Shown in pieces: positions 1-10,560 of a DNA stretch of 64,000 nt. The stretch lies in assembly GCA_015680685.1 (NCBI GenBank), contig MNCI01029622.1:2627-66626 (forward strand), in the 5' to 3' direction. The position numbers were made by a program, and so were the translations under genes. The DNA is from Gnetum montanum (lineage: Eukaryota > Streptophyta > Gnetopsida > Gnetales > Gnetaceae). Position 1 is the stretch's first letter, and each line of letters begins with the position of its first letter. The notes under the pieces were generated by a model that was not told the origin of the DNA, ran no database searches, and saw only the letters and a list, made by a program, of their open reading frames with translations.

Positions 1-274
1 ACTAGGCAGTTGAACAAAATAGGAAATTTTCAAGAACTCATAGTACTTGGCAAAGTTGGCTAAATCTCTTTAAAGTAAGTCATTTGTAGTTTACACACAA
101 CGCAATTGTTACATTTCACACAACCACATGCCGCAACAGCACACACACATACTCACATTAACTACTGAGTTTATTTGGAGGTATCAGGGCCTTGGTGTTG
201 CCAGAGACCAGCAGGCACCTAAATCCTATTCGAGGACACTCGTTGGCGGTCGCGTCCCAAACGGTCGCCAACAG
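1..274. other. Unassigned left edge of element A
   Basis: Homology to the gag of the other three copies begins abruptly at about 275 (residues YRVLP). The upstream part of gag, present in B, C and D (the KYNREGD and LDWY segments), is missing here. These 274 bp match nothing I recognise in the window. They may be the end of a further insertion or the product of a deletion in A. Confidence 0.5.
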
Positions 275-2005
275 TACCGTGTGTTGCCACACTCATCCAT
301 TTCAACTTTGGAAGAGCTGCTGACCCAGTTTGTGAAGCATTTCAAGTACAACTTGAAGCCAGAAACCATGCTGGATCAATTGATGAGTGTGAAGCAAGAC
401 CCCCTAGAGCTAGTCCAAAAGTTCATTCAGCATTGGATCGCAACCCTTAACGAGATTCGTGAGTCCATCGCAGAGGCCCACCTATTGGCCATCTTTAAGG
501 ATGCAGTGAATGACTTCTTTAAGTCCAAACTGTAGTACCTTGCTCCTTGCTCTCTTAGTCAGGCTTTCACTCAGACTAAAAGCATATAAGACATGGCCAA
601 GGCAAGCAAAGACCCAGCTTACATCGCTTACAAGAACACCTTTGTAAAGAAGGAAAATGGTAACGCCCCAACAACCACAGTGGCTGCTGTGGCAGCCGAG
701 GCCAAACCCAAACCTAGCAATAATGGTTGCAAGAACAGCAAGAAATTAGCCACACCCACGGCTAACCTTGTGCCCAAATTGGTCCATGTGCCACAACCTG
801 ATGTACCCATGCCTAAGACATCTGTACAACCCAAGCCCAACTTTGAGTACAAAGATCGCTCAAAGTACACCCCACTACCACTTAAGTCTCCGAAACTTTA
901 GAAGAAACTGTTGGCAGCGGGGTACATCCGACACAAATAGATGTTCGAGGAAGCAACTGTGAAACATCAATGCTATTGTAAGCTCCTTAGGAACCCCTCT
1001 TTGGCCTTGCCCAATGAGCCTCCAGTTCCCAGGGGTTTCAAGCTAGACAGGTTTCGTGATTACCACCAACAGTGTGGCCACAACACAGATTACTACCTGG
1101 TGTTACAGGATGACATCCAGAGGTTAATCGACCAAGGGAAACTGGTGTTGCATGAAAGCAACCCAGTAAGCCCTGAAAACCAATCTATGTGTGTCTACAT
1201 AGATCCCCTCAATGCCAACAATGCCGGTTACGTAATCAATGCCATCAGGATAAAAAGTGATCCTAGGCCATCTTAGCAGCCATTCGTAATCCATGTGCCT
1301 CAGCATAGTGCATCAATACCATGAGTGGTTAATCAAAGCTTGCAATAGCCTTCCATCCTAAGAGTCCCTTCACGGGCATCCACTTTTGCACCACCTATCG
1401 GCGAGGCCACAAGATCCCACCCGCTAACACCTCTAGCTCCATTCGTCATTAGGGGGCTAACGTCCTCGATAGCCCCCAGCTTGTGCGAAATAGCTAAGCT
1501 ACCTTCTCGTCCCACAAAGCAAGAAGTCTACTTCATAAGTGAGACGTCTAAGGGAGGTACCATCTCAGGTTCTTCCAAGCCTACATTTTCACTCCCCACA
1601 TTTGTGCTAAGAACAAAGGTTGATGCGACCACATAGTCTACATCGCTCTGCCAACAAGGATCTAAGCCTAGATCCAATGTCACTTCTCCTTCAGAAATTC
1701 ATCTTTTGGGATGGATAGAAGAGGAGGAAAGCGTTAATAGACCAAGGGGTGGCAAAGACCTCTTGAACGTCCTTACATAGGTCAAGCAAGCTCTAAAACA
1801 AAAAAATAATACCCTGAGCTTGTATGACCTAATCATGACATCTACTCCATGCCGTGAAGCCTTGATCTGCATGTTGACAGCAACTCCGGTCAACAAAAAC
1901 ATGTCAGCAAAGGAGGAAGCGATCTACTTGGTCATGCTTCCCTTCGTGATTTTAGGGTTAAAATAGCCTCAACTAACCTTTCGCGATGATGCCATTAGGA
2001 AAGAC
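275..2005 (+). pseudogene. gag: gag, element A, 5'-truncated and stop-ridden
   Basis: Gag forms the virus-like particle. The capsid-like core is recognisable at 275-580 (LEELLTQFVKHFKYNL, then DPLELVQKFIQHW), followed by a Lys/Pro/Thr-rich linker. A zinc-knuckle-like segment lies at about 1060-1110 (YHQQCGHNTDY); its two outer cysteines, seen in C as CDYHQRNGHGTDYC, have changed to Arg and Tyr. Downstream come a Pro/Ser-rich spacer and the conserved QVKQALKQKN..LYDLIMTS segment before the protease. In-frame stops occur at about 534, 898, 938, 1276 and later; most are TAG. The first half of capsid is lost at the left edge. It is a pseudogene. Confidence 0.85.
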
Positions 2006-2677
2006 CCTAAGAGGGGTCAGGTGACTACATCATCCCTGTTCATCACAATTCAGGTCGGTCAACACCAAATTCGAAGGGTACACGTTGATGATGGAGCTGC
2101 CATGAATGTCATCCCCTTCCCCATTATAGACAAGCTAGGCTTGGTCAACCAGATCAAGCCCACAACGACAGCATGCCTAAGGTCATTTAATGGGATGCAA
2201 GTTGTGGTGAAAGGCATAGTTCACATAAACTTCATAGTAGGGGACCAGTTCCCCATAGACGCAACATTCATCGTGGTCGAGGAAATGCCCGAGTTTAACC
2301 TAATCTTGGGGAGATCATGATTAGCACAACTTAGGGTTGTCTCCTCGCCCATACCCCAAGAGATCCATTTGCCTTACGCAGGTAGAGAAGTGGTGATCCA
2401 CAGTGACGAAGTAGCAACACAAGCAATCCACAACATAGGCATGGAAGAAGGCTCAGAAGTTATAACTTCTAAGAATGAAGTGCTTGTTGCAACCTACACC
2501 GACTACTTGATAGAGGGGTCATCTCAGTAGGTTGATCCCCTAAATGAGAATGCATGGGCTGAGTTGCCATTCTAGGTGGGAGGCGATGATGCAAGTGAAG
2601 GCCCTAACGTAGCATCTCGGCCTTATGCCTCATTCAACCTGCATTAAGTCAAGAAGCAACTTTTCCTGGCGTATTAA
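2006..2677 (+). pseudogene. pro: Aspartic protease domain, element A
   Basis: The retropepsin-like protease is fused in frame behind gag. The active-site motif VDDGAAMNVIP is at about 2080-2115 and the second conserved motif FNLILGRS at about 2294-2320. There the expected Trp codon has become TGA (2318). The frame continues to a natural end at 2677 (conserved ending, KKQLFLAY here), so gag-protease is a closed unit separate from RT. Its enzyme would cut the polyprotein in the particle. B, C and D end at the same place, which supports the boundary. Confidence 0.88.
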
Positions 2678-2694
2678 CCTCACTACTTCCTACC

Positions 2695-2950
2695 CATGCT
2701 TCAACGTTATGGCCTAAAATGGCCTAAAACTAGCGCTTCAACGCTATGGCCCGAAACGGCCTAAAACTAGCACTTTAATGCTATGGCTCGAAATGTCCTA
2801 AAACTAGTGCTACGCTATGGCCAAAAATAGCCTAAAACTAGCGCTATGTTATGGCCTGAAACGGCCTAAAACTAGTGCTACACTATGGCCTGAAATGTCC
2901 TAAAACTAGCAATGTTACACTATGGCCTGAAATGGCCTAAAACTAGCACA
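2695..2950 (+). repeat. Hairpin array 1, element A
   Basis: About seven direct units of 33-40 bp follow the gag-protease stop. Each has a self-complementary stem GGCC, a loop such as CGAAAC, GGCC again, then TAAAACTAGC. Clear examples start at 2711 and 2748. The tail points along the element's sense strand. Confidence 0.85.
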
Positions 2951-3377
2951 TGAGAGCATGAACATTTTATATAATATGCATGTACGTAGTACACAAGTTT
3001 GCACAAACATTTCTTGCTTTAGTCAAAATTGTTGTGTTTCAATGTTTGAAAAATTTGTTAAACAAAATCTCAAAATACAAAATTTCAAATTGTCAAAAAA
3101 AAAAAAGACAATCCCATGTTGTCATGGGTCGTTTCTGTTTACATCATCTTTGCCATTCGTGCCTACATCATCTCCCTCTGCATTGTCTTTCACTACTTGT
3201 TTCTTCACTGACTCTTTGTTCCCTCCCTCTACAGGTGCTACGCCATCACTTGGGGCTTGCATCATAGAGGTGAAGTGGCCAGTTAAGATAACAAATGCAA
3301 ATTACAATCTAGCATGAACTTCAACGCAATAGAGCACAACTAACCTAAGCAGGTACCACATCCGTCTCAAAGGGTAT

Positions 3378-4175
3378 CTAGTCTAGACTGAGCCTAAGGT
3401 GACACCAGACCTCCTTTGCCATAATATCTACCCAACAGCTCTTTTCCAGTGCAGAATCGGCTGCGGCGGCTCTCGCCCTTTCGACCGGTGTATACCTTGG
3501 CAACCCCGGAGTATAGGAGATGGTCGCAGCCTCTCTTGTGGGAAGGGTCATCTTTAGGTTAGGATCCTTCATCACCTTGACTTGCTCTTTGAACCTACTG
3601 TAAGCCTCAAAGGCATCAATGGAATTTACGAATACTTCGTACATAAATGCCTTCATAGCTTCGTCTTCATATAACTTGCAATGGGTGGCATTCTCCTATG
3701 TATACATATGCTTATGGTTTCTTTGGGTCTGCCTCCATTCGAAAATCTTAGCACTGAGGTATTTTAGATCTTGACATTTCTAGTCCAGCAGGTCCATCTG
3801 CATGCGTTGCCCTATCACCTCGTAGATAGTCTCGACATGTTGATCAGCAACTATCCAAAACCTGGCATGGTCTACCATGGCTATGTGCTAGTCCTCACTG
3901 TTGGTTACCCAGGCCATGAGGAACTTGTTCCTCGACCTAAGATCCACTACCTGAGTCCTCAGGTTAGCCTCCCTTTGCTCTGCCCTCTCAACTCTTTCCC
4001 ATAGTTTCTCATTGGTACACCTGCACTTCCACAGGGAGCGCACTAAGAGCAAGGCACATTTGCAGACCTTGTCGTATACACGACGAGACACCTCAGTCAC
4101 CTCTGGCAGGAACGTGGACATAGCACCGACCTTCAAAGGTCGTGTTGGGTCCCACTTGAGTTGAGAAGCTATCAT
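3378..4175 (-). pseudogene. Coiled-coil segment of A's antisense gene
   Basis: The upper part (4175-3888) opens with KWDPTRP and continues through CTNEKLWERVERAEQREANL, a charged heptad-like helix. The lower part (3656-3378) contains SIDAFEAYSRFKEQV and ends with the conserved DIMAKEVWCHLRLSLD. B (DIMEEEVWHRLRLGLN), C and D have the same segment. The coil suggests the protein oligomerises or binds a partner; that is inference. Confidence 0.7.
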
Positions 4176-4975
4176 GACATGAAGAAAACACTAGTCGCAT
4201 TAGCGCAGCATAAGTAGCGAACGCAAGAGACTTTAGCATAGCATTACAAGAGCGAATAGCATAACTACTTACTCACTTTAGGGTCCACTTGCTGAAGGTG
4301 CCTAATCATGTCATCCACAACCCCCTGCATAAACGTGAATTTGTCAAGGATTTCAACCCAAGGCCTAGCATGAACCGGAGTGGGTTCCGTAGCTTCAGCA
4401 ATAGCATCTGTCCTATAGCCAAACACATTAGTAATGACCAAAATAGACTATGATAAGGCAACATATTGTCGAACTCACCAATGTCCAATGGCGGTCTCTG
4501 TTCTGGCTAACGTAAAACGATGTCGGAGGCCTGGCCAAAAGTTCTTCCCAGGTCCATATGAACCTCCTCTTCATGCGCTGGTGCTTTCCCTTTGAGGAGA
4601 CCAGTGTCTTGTTTATTCAAGAGGGATCCCTCAATAGGAGGATTCTCCCTAATGATGAGAGCCCCTTCCTTAGCCACAAGAGCATCCTTCTTCTTGATCG
4701 GAGTCCCTCTTGTCAAAACTGGGGCCTTCATGTCCTTATTCATCGCTACCAGAGCCTCTATCATCAAAACTGGGGCCTCAATGTCCTCATTTGTTGTCCC
4801 CGTCTTAGGGGCCAACACTTCTTCATTTCCTGCTTCTTCTTCTTCTCTCTCTTTTGATAGTCAAACGCATTGGCATTAACTCAAAGTAAATTAGCCTAAG
4901 GCAGATGCTAAGCTATGCTACGCCGCCTAGCATAGCAGATCACAACAAAGTAAGCATTGAACGAAAACACTTACC

Positions 4976-5961
4976 AAGAGGAGGTCGCATCCTTTGCAGT
5001 TTAAGCCATAGTCTTCACCCCTCCTCCTCCTCCATGTAAAGGACTAGGGGAGGCCTCTTCTATAGCAATGTGCTAGCAACTGTTTCAGCCACAAAGCACC
5101 CACCCCATGATATGCTACCGTCTACGGTGGGGGGCATCTCTCCTATGCTATCCTAGTCATGAACATTGCGGGCCACCCGATCCTTAGTCATTATGGAAAA
5201 CGACTCCCCGACTACTTCTGGACAGTCCTAGGCTCGAATGGTCTGGAAGACCTGGTGAATCCAAGGTCTGGAAATCTAGTCACGATTCCACAAGACCCAG
5301 TTTCCTCTCTCTTGAACCACCAGGAACTCCATTTTTGCATGGTGCCCCAAGATCATCGCCCACAAGCCTTTGTATAGGAACTCAGCTCAGTTGTAACGAA
5401 TTCCCTCCTCCATGACCTCGTGCATTATCTAGGCCTACTCAAGCCCTAAGACCTTCCCCTAGGTAAGCAACTGGGGAAATGCATGAGCACGAAAAATAGG
5501 GTAGAACTCCTTGATGGGTCCTTCCTTGAGCTTCTCCATGCGGAGCCCCTTACGCTCCTTGAAAAGCCCTAGCCACTCTTCGAGGTCCTTCTTCTCAAGG
5601 ATCACTTCCATCTTGGACTTTGACCCCACCGAGATGCCTTTGGTAGGGATGCCGAATAGATCCATGAATAGTTGGTCAATGATGTCAATGACCACCCGCA
5701 TGTCATGCACGCTTAGGCAAAAATGGCCCACCTTTTCGAAGAAGGATCCGACCAAGGTGAGCATCTTGGCCCAGGGAACATTCGGGTTCGTGGCTAGGAA
5801 TAGATCCAGAAGCCTTGACTTCTTGATGTTCTTGAGTAGAGCATCTGAGGCCCCACCATTCAGCCAGTGTTGGCTATTCTCTACTTCTCCATAATTGAAG
5901 TAGACTTTCGCCCCCTGCACCTCGGTGATTACCGTCATCACCTCCTTAGGCTTCTTCGCCC
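4976..5961 (-). pseudogene. Exon 4 of A's antisense gene, unrecognised domain
   Basis: The exon begins behind a canonical acceptor (CTATTGCAG, exon from 5961) and probably ends at a GTAAGT donor near 4975. Conserved blocks are VYFNYGEVENSQHWLNGG, LLDLFLATNP, FFEKVGHF and LFMDLFGIP, then KKDLEEWLGLFKERKGL and IKEFYPIFRAHAFP. The D copy (50446-49394) and C copy (32641-33670) align throughout and have similar length. The layout recalls plant 'transposon protein' families found in gypsy elements, but I cannot confirm a family by eye. Confidence 0.7.
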
Positions 5962-6299
5962 CTGCAATAGGTTTACAAAACGTTTAGCACAAAGATGCAG
6001 GAAATTCAAAATTTGCAAAGGCATCAAACCAACCAGCCTCGCCCCTTACATTGATTGTAGAGGGAAGCATATGAATCTAGGTAGGAGCAGTATTCACCCA
6101 TGCATTGACAAATCACGCCTGTGCACAGGTTCTGGATGGAAGAAAAATCCTGTAGGGCTAGCTGTGCAGTGGCCAGTAAATCTGGTAGGTCATGAACACC
6201 ATTCTCATCAAGGAAGAACCTGGTGGCAAACGCATACCATTAGCATTAGGCCATTATGGCCGACATCACATAGATATTGTAGAAAAAAGTTACAAAACT

Positions 6300-6748
6300 C
6301 GCCCGCCAGCAATGTAGACAATTCCTTGAGGGTTCTGGAAGCACGTAGTCACAAAACATACAAGGAACAATGTGTTGAAGTGATGGTAGTAGTCATACTT
6401 GATCATCTCCTAGATCCAGGCCAAGCATCTTAACCCTGTTGAGTGCTGACTAGATCCTTCTCCCCGCCCACTCGTAATTGCCCCGTTGGTCAGGAACCTC
6501 AAAATGCCTCGGCTTGCTCCAAGAAAAATGGTTTCTGTGACAACGGCCGCCTCCTCCTCCCCTAGGGATGACTAAACGATCACACTGAAGTGGTTGAGGA
6601 GAAATTGCAAGAAGTCCTATGCCCCTGGCCTGAACCAGACCCCTTGGTCCCCCATACGTATATGAGGAGGGGGAACATTAGCCATTGGCCTGCCCAAGTG
6701 ACACAGGACCCCTCTAACCTCCAAAACAATCAACCTGGGCCTTAGCCC
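6300..6748 (-). pseudogene. FCP1-like (HAD phosphatase-type) exon of A's antisense gene
   Basis: The translated exon carries the order of landmarks of FCP1/NIF-type domains: a hydrophobic strand (LIVLEVRGVL) where the catalytic DxD loop belongs, then GVWFRPGA..DFLQFLLNHFSVIV.SS (compare RPxxxxFLxFxxxxFxVxxWSS), then FNTLFLVCFVTTCFQNPQGIVY (compare NTLLxDDSPxKxxxNP). Both catalytic Asp positions are replaced, so phosphatase chemistry is unlikely. Two internal stops (after RPGA and after SVIV) add decay. Assignment is by motif order, not by a profile search. Confidence 0.55.
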
Positions 6749-7508
6749 CACCTTGCACAACACAATTTACAAGATGATGGCATCGTATCTGAAAGCAATA
6801 CACATGCAACATAGTAGCAGCATAGCATAACACTCTTACCATGGGTAGCATGGTGAGAGCCTGAAAGCCTAGCATAGTGTAGCAATAGACAATTGACGAC
6901 ATACCCTAGCAAAACAAGTGTCACGCCATTGTGTCATACATGATCTAGCCCTTCTAAGGGTTTTACATTACACCATTTAAAAATCAAGTAACTTAAATCA
7001 CCCAAGCCCCCATGGTTACGACAACCATGGCGGTGGCAGTTTAAGCATCCTTACATGCAAAAATGATGTAATGTTTATGCATCTGCCACAACCAGAATGG
7101 CGATGACGGCAATACAAGGGGCCAAAATGACAAAACAATAGACAACACAAGTAGACAAGAATGGATGCAAAACTAATAGGATGCAAGACAAAATCAGAGA
7201 ATAGCAAGAAACACAGAACAAAGAAAAAGTAGAGGAACCATAACCTCATGAATCAACGGTCTGCTCCTCCGCACTGCTACCCGTGCTTGTGATGCATGCA
7301 CCAGGGTCTTCTTTGCCTCGTTGACCTTCGCAAGCACTAAATGAGTCTTAGGGGCCATTGTCCTGATTGTTGATGCACACTCTTTGCTATAAAAAATTTT
7401 CCTCGCTAGTTGTTAACACAATTGCTTCATGCTCCAAAATCGCCTTGTGCTCCAATGTGAGTTCTGTGCTCTTATATTAAGAATGGCAAAATTTCTAGGC
7501 TTAATCCC

Positions 7509-7516
7509 TATTTATG
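7509..7516 (-). promoter_or_regulatory. TATA-like box of A's antisense gene
   Basis: CATAAATA on the minus strand lies about 150 bp before the ATG at 7358. The other three copies have a TATA box at the same place: B 17719, C 30647 and D 52585. Confidence 0.55.
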
Positions 7517-7689
7517 GCCATGACGGAAAAATGGGAAAACTTGCTGCCCTCCCTCTCTGATTCGTGCAGAGCATGCCGTAGAGCGTAGCATGCTCACCAT
7601 GACATCGTAGCACTATTGGCATTAAAGCCTTGACACGCTTTGAGTCAGTCACATGCTTTCCCAAGAATAAAAAAGTATATATTTGTTCT

Positions 7690-8185
7690 CATTACAGGTC
7701 TAAAAAGACCTTAAACTAGCAATCCTAGCAACCGCAATGTGATAGGTCTGAAAAGACCTTAAAATAGCAATCCTAGCATAGTTACACTTCTAACGGACTA
7801 GAAAGACCCTAAACTAGCAATCTTGACCTATTACATTTGCAGTCCGCAATTACATGGGCATTTTTGCATCTTCTCAAAGTTTCACACTTCCATATTGGCA
7901 GTATCACCCTTTCTAGCAGTTTCATGTCAGTAGTCCACATGTTCTATCTTAACGGTTTTGCAGTTCTCATACCTACCTTTGCTCATTCCGCATACCATCA
8001 TTCTACATGTTAAAACTTTGCATGTATCTGGCAGTCCGAAATGACACTAAACTAGCAGCTTGGCATTTGCATGTTAATGGTTTCACAGCTTCACACTTTT
8101 GCATTGGCAACTTTACATCTTTAGTAGTCCTGCACTCTCATGCCTTGACGGTCTGCCATGACCTTAAACTGGCAAACTTTGATCT
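7690..8185 (+). repeat. Hairpin array 2, element A
   Basis: Three tight units (7697-7820) and two looser ones (about 8037 and 8150) lie between the antisense promoter and RT. The first (7697-7720) reads GGTC, TAAAAA, GACC, then TTAAACTAGC. The next uses loop TGAAAA. The later ones degrade. Orientation is the element sense strand. Confidence 0.8.
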
Positions 8186-8284
8186 TTACATCGTCACACT
8201 TCACAAGTTTCATCTCATCGTTACTTTACACATTTTCATTATACGTAATCTCTGCCAACAGACACCTCTTAACCAGGCTCTTGT

Positions 8285-8312
8285 CTCATGTTGGTAGGTC
8301 GAGCAAGAGATG
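8285..8312 (+). promoter_or_regulatory. Conserved 3' splice site before RT, element A
   Basis: TTGGTAG (AG at 8296-8297) is followed by GTCGAGCAAGAG and the ATG at 8310. B (TTGGTAG, GTTAAGCAAGA, ATG), C (TTGGCAG, GAGCAAGCCTG, ATG) and D (TTTTTAG, GAGTTCTTGGAGAA, ATG) have the same arrangement. Ogre elements are known to splice out an intron between protease and RT, so this is likely that acceptor. Confidence 0.65.
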
Positions 8313-9900
8313 GAAGTCCATTACGACCTCTCCATGCCTTTAACATTATCAGGTCCATAGGGCAAGCTCGTGAGACAGTTGAACCCCAACATGATCAACT
8401 AGGGGTCAACCACAACTAGCACCATAGCAGCCTTAGAAACATCCCCAGACTAGCCCAAGCATCTAGTCAAAGCCCTAGATTTAGAGGCTGGGGATGTGAC
8501 TGAGGACCCTCTTGTTGAGATGCCCATCACCACATCTAAAGGGGATCCAATCGAGATGCTTCTAAAACTAGCCTTAGAAGCATAGCTAAGATCCTACAAG
8601 ATAATATCAATGCCTTCACATGGTCGTACAGCAACATGCTGGGTCTAAATCTGTGGCTAATTCAACACAACATCATCCTAGACCCGTGCATGAAGGCAGT
8701 CAAGTAGAAGGCTCGCAAAATTAAATTGAAAATCATACTAGCTATGAGGGATGAAATCACCAAGCTATACCAAGCTAGTTTCATCTGCGTGGTTGATTAT
8801 TTAAAGTGGATGTCCAACATCATTGTAGTTTTAAAGAAAATGGAAGGAATACACATCTGTATAGACTTCTGGGATTTGAACAAGGCAACGATCAAGGACA
8901 ACTTCCCACTTCCAAGCATCGATTAGGTCATCGACACCACAGCTGGTCATGTCCTACTATCCTTTATGGATGGTTTCTCTAGTTATAACCAAATCTGCAT
9001 TAACCTAGAGCACCAACTATCAACAACCTTCATGACACCATGGGATACCTTCTGCTACACCATGATGCCTTTCAAGCTCAAGAATACTGGAGCAACCTAC
9101 CAGCGAGCCATGACCTACATCTTTAGCACCTACATCCTAGGAACATTAAACAACTACGTGGATGATATAGTTGTCAAGTCCAAGGAGGCAACTGATCACC
9201 CACCCAACCTAGGAATAGTCCTCAAGTGCTACCAAAGGCACGACCTGTGCCTCAATCCTAAGAAGTGTGTCTTCGAGGTGAAGACCGAACGCATGTTAGG
9301 GTTTGTACTATCGGAGGCTGGAATACGGGTGGACCCTGACAAAGTCAAGGCCATTGTCAACCTGGAACCTCCCACAAACCTTAACGAGCTATGTGGTTTG
9401 CAGGGTAGAGTATAGTTTATTCGAAGGTTCATAGCAAGGTTGACCGACAAGTTACACCCCATGCAACATCTTCTAAAGAAGGGAGTTAACTTCGAATGAA
9501 TAACCCAATGTCAGCAAGCCTTTGACAACTTGAAGAAGGAGCTTTCACACCTCCCGATCATGCATCTGCCACAAAGGAACAAACCCTTCTTCATCTACCT
9601 CGCCACCTCCAACACATCTATCGCAGCACTGTTATGTCAGAAATGAAATGATGATTCTGAGATACCGGTGTATTATTTGAGCCATGCACTAGTAGCGCAC
9701 AAGGAAAAATACAATGAAGTAGAGAGGAATTGCCTTACCTTAGTTTTTGCACTAAAAAAGTGGAGGCATTACCTATTCCACAGTACAACCAACATCATTG
9801 GCAAGAGCAATATACTTCAGGCTATTACTAATAACCTATACGAAACTAGCAGGATAGCCTGATGGAAATCAATAACTGCAAAATTTGATTTACATAATGT
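8310..9900 (+). pseudogene. pol: Reverse transcriptase and RNase H, element A
   Basis: The frame starts at its own ATG with the family leader (PLTLSGP..). RT motifs are visible: IDFWDLNKATIKDNFPLPSID (8863-8923), MDGFSSYNQI, PFKLKNTGATYQRAM and the catalytic YVDDIVVKS (about 9160). RNase H follows with YYLSHALVAHKEKYNEVE and LKKWRHYLF. Stops sit at conserved Gln or Trp codons: 8924 (PSID then TAG), about 9413, about 9497 (TGA) and others. The product would copy element RNA to DNA in the particle. It is inactive here. Confidence 0.9.
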
Positions 9901-10560
9901 AAGTCAATCATCGACGAAGGGTCAAGCCATAGCGACCCAACTCACAGCCTCGCTAGTCAACTATCAGGCAACCATAGACCCTGAATTCCCAGACAAACAT
10001 GTTAGCAAGGTCGACATTGTCCCATCGCATCTCGAAGCCACTCTACATTTCAATGATGCATCAACTACATGAGGAGGTAGCATAGTTGTAGTCATCATGT
10101 TCCCCTCTAGGGAAATGCATCCCTTTGCTTATCATTTTGCATTCCCATGCACCAACAATGTGGCAAAATATGAAGGGCTACTCAGAGGCCTCTTAACTTC
10201 CCAAGCTTTGCACATACAACACCTGGCAATCTGGGGAGATTTACAACTAGTCATGAATCAAATCACCGAGGTCTATGCCTGTAAGGCTACACACCTACAA
10301 CCCTACTACTACCTAGCAAAAACCCTACTTACGAAATTTATGACCATAGATGTGCAACACATGCCATGCAATGACAACACCATGGCAAATGCCTTAGCTA
10401 CCCTCACTTTAAACATTCCATCACATTCCCTGGTGAACCTATCAATGTCAATTATCGAATGCGTAGAGCCTATCATGCAAGTGGAACATGTGGCCTCTGT
10501 CAGTGTCGTGAATACCCAGGAGTGGTATGCCGACATTAAGGCTTACCTATAGCATGGTGA
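9901..10560 (+). pseudogene. Second (archaeal-type) RNase H domain, element A
   Basis: This is the aRH domain that marks Tat elements, placed between RNase H and integrase. Blocks: NNVAKYEGLLRGL (catalytic Glu kept), GDLQLVMNQITEVYACKA (Asp kept, Ser changed) and NTMANALATL, where the final Asp of the usual ADALA has become Asn. A TAG interrupts near 10071 and another at 10550. It ends in QEWYADIKAYL, the point at which B was cut by A's own insertion. Confidence 0.85.

Larger units (their letters stand above)
3122..7358 (-). pseudogene. Antisense spliced gene of element A, between protease and RT
   Basis: This is a multi-exon gene on the strand opposite to A. It starts at ATG 7358 (MAPKTHLVLAKVNEAKK), about 150 bp below a TATA-like CATAAATA. 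Exons in order: a basic leader; an FCP1-like domain (6300-6748); an unrecognised domain (4976-5961); an acidic linker rich in Ala, Glu and Lys (about 4500-4860); a coiled-coil region (about 3380-4175); an acidic tail ending GTNGKDDVNRNDP at 3122. Each piece has a counterpart in the same order in C and D, and in part in B. Several in-frame stops make it a pseudogene. The product's function is unknown. The position between protease and RT, inside what should be an intron of the sense transcript, is the odd feature. Confidence 0.75.

Noticed and set aside
128-535. ATG at 128 as A's gag start
   Set aside because: Homology to other gag copies begins only at 275. The true gag start, seen in B (42243) and C (40091), is far upstream of the capsid core.
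275-2677. Reassigned genetic code with UAG read as Gln
   Set aside because: TAG also replaces Trp, Tyr and Leu positions, TGA stops occur too (2318, about 9497), and frameshifts accompany them. Decay of silenced copies explains it.
5867-6433. Plus-strand frame of 188 codons
   Set aside because: It lies opposite the FCP1-like and exon 4 parts of A's antisense gene, which have homologues in C and D. This frame has none.
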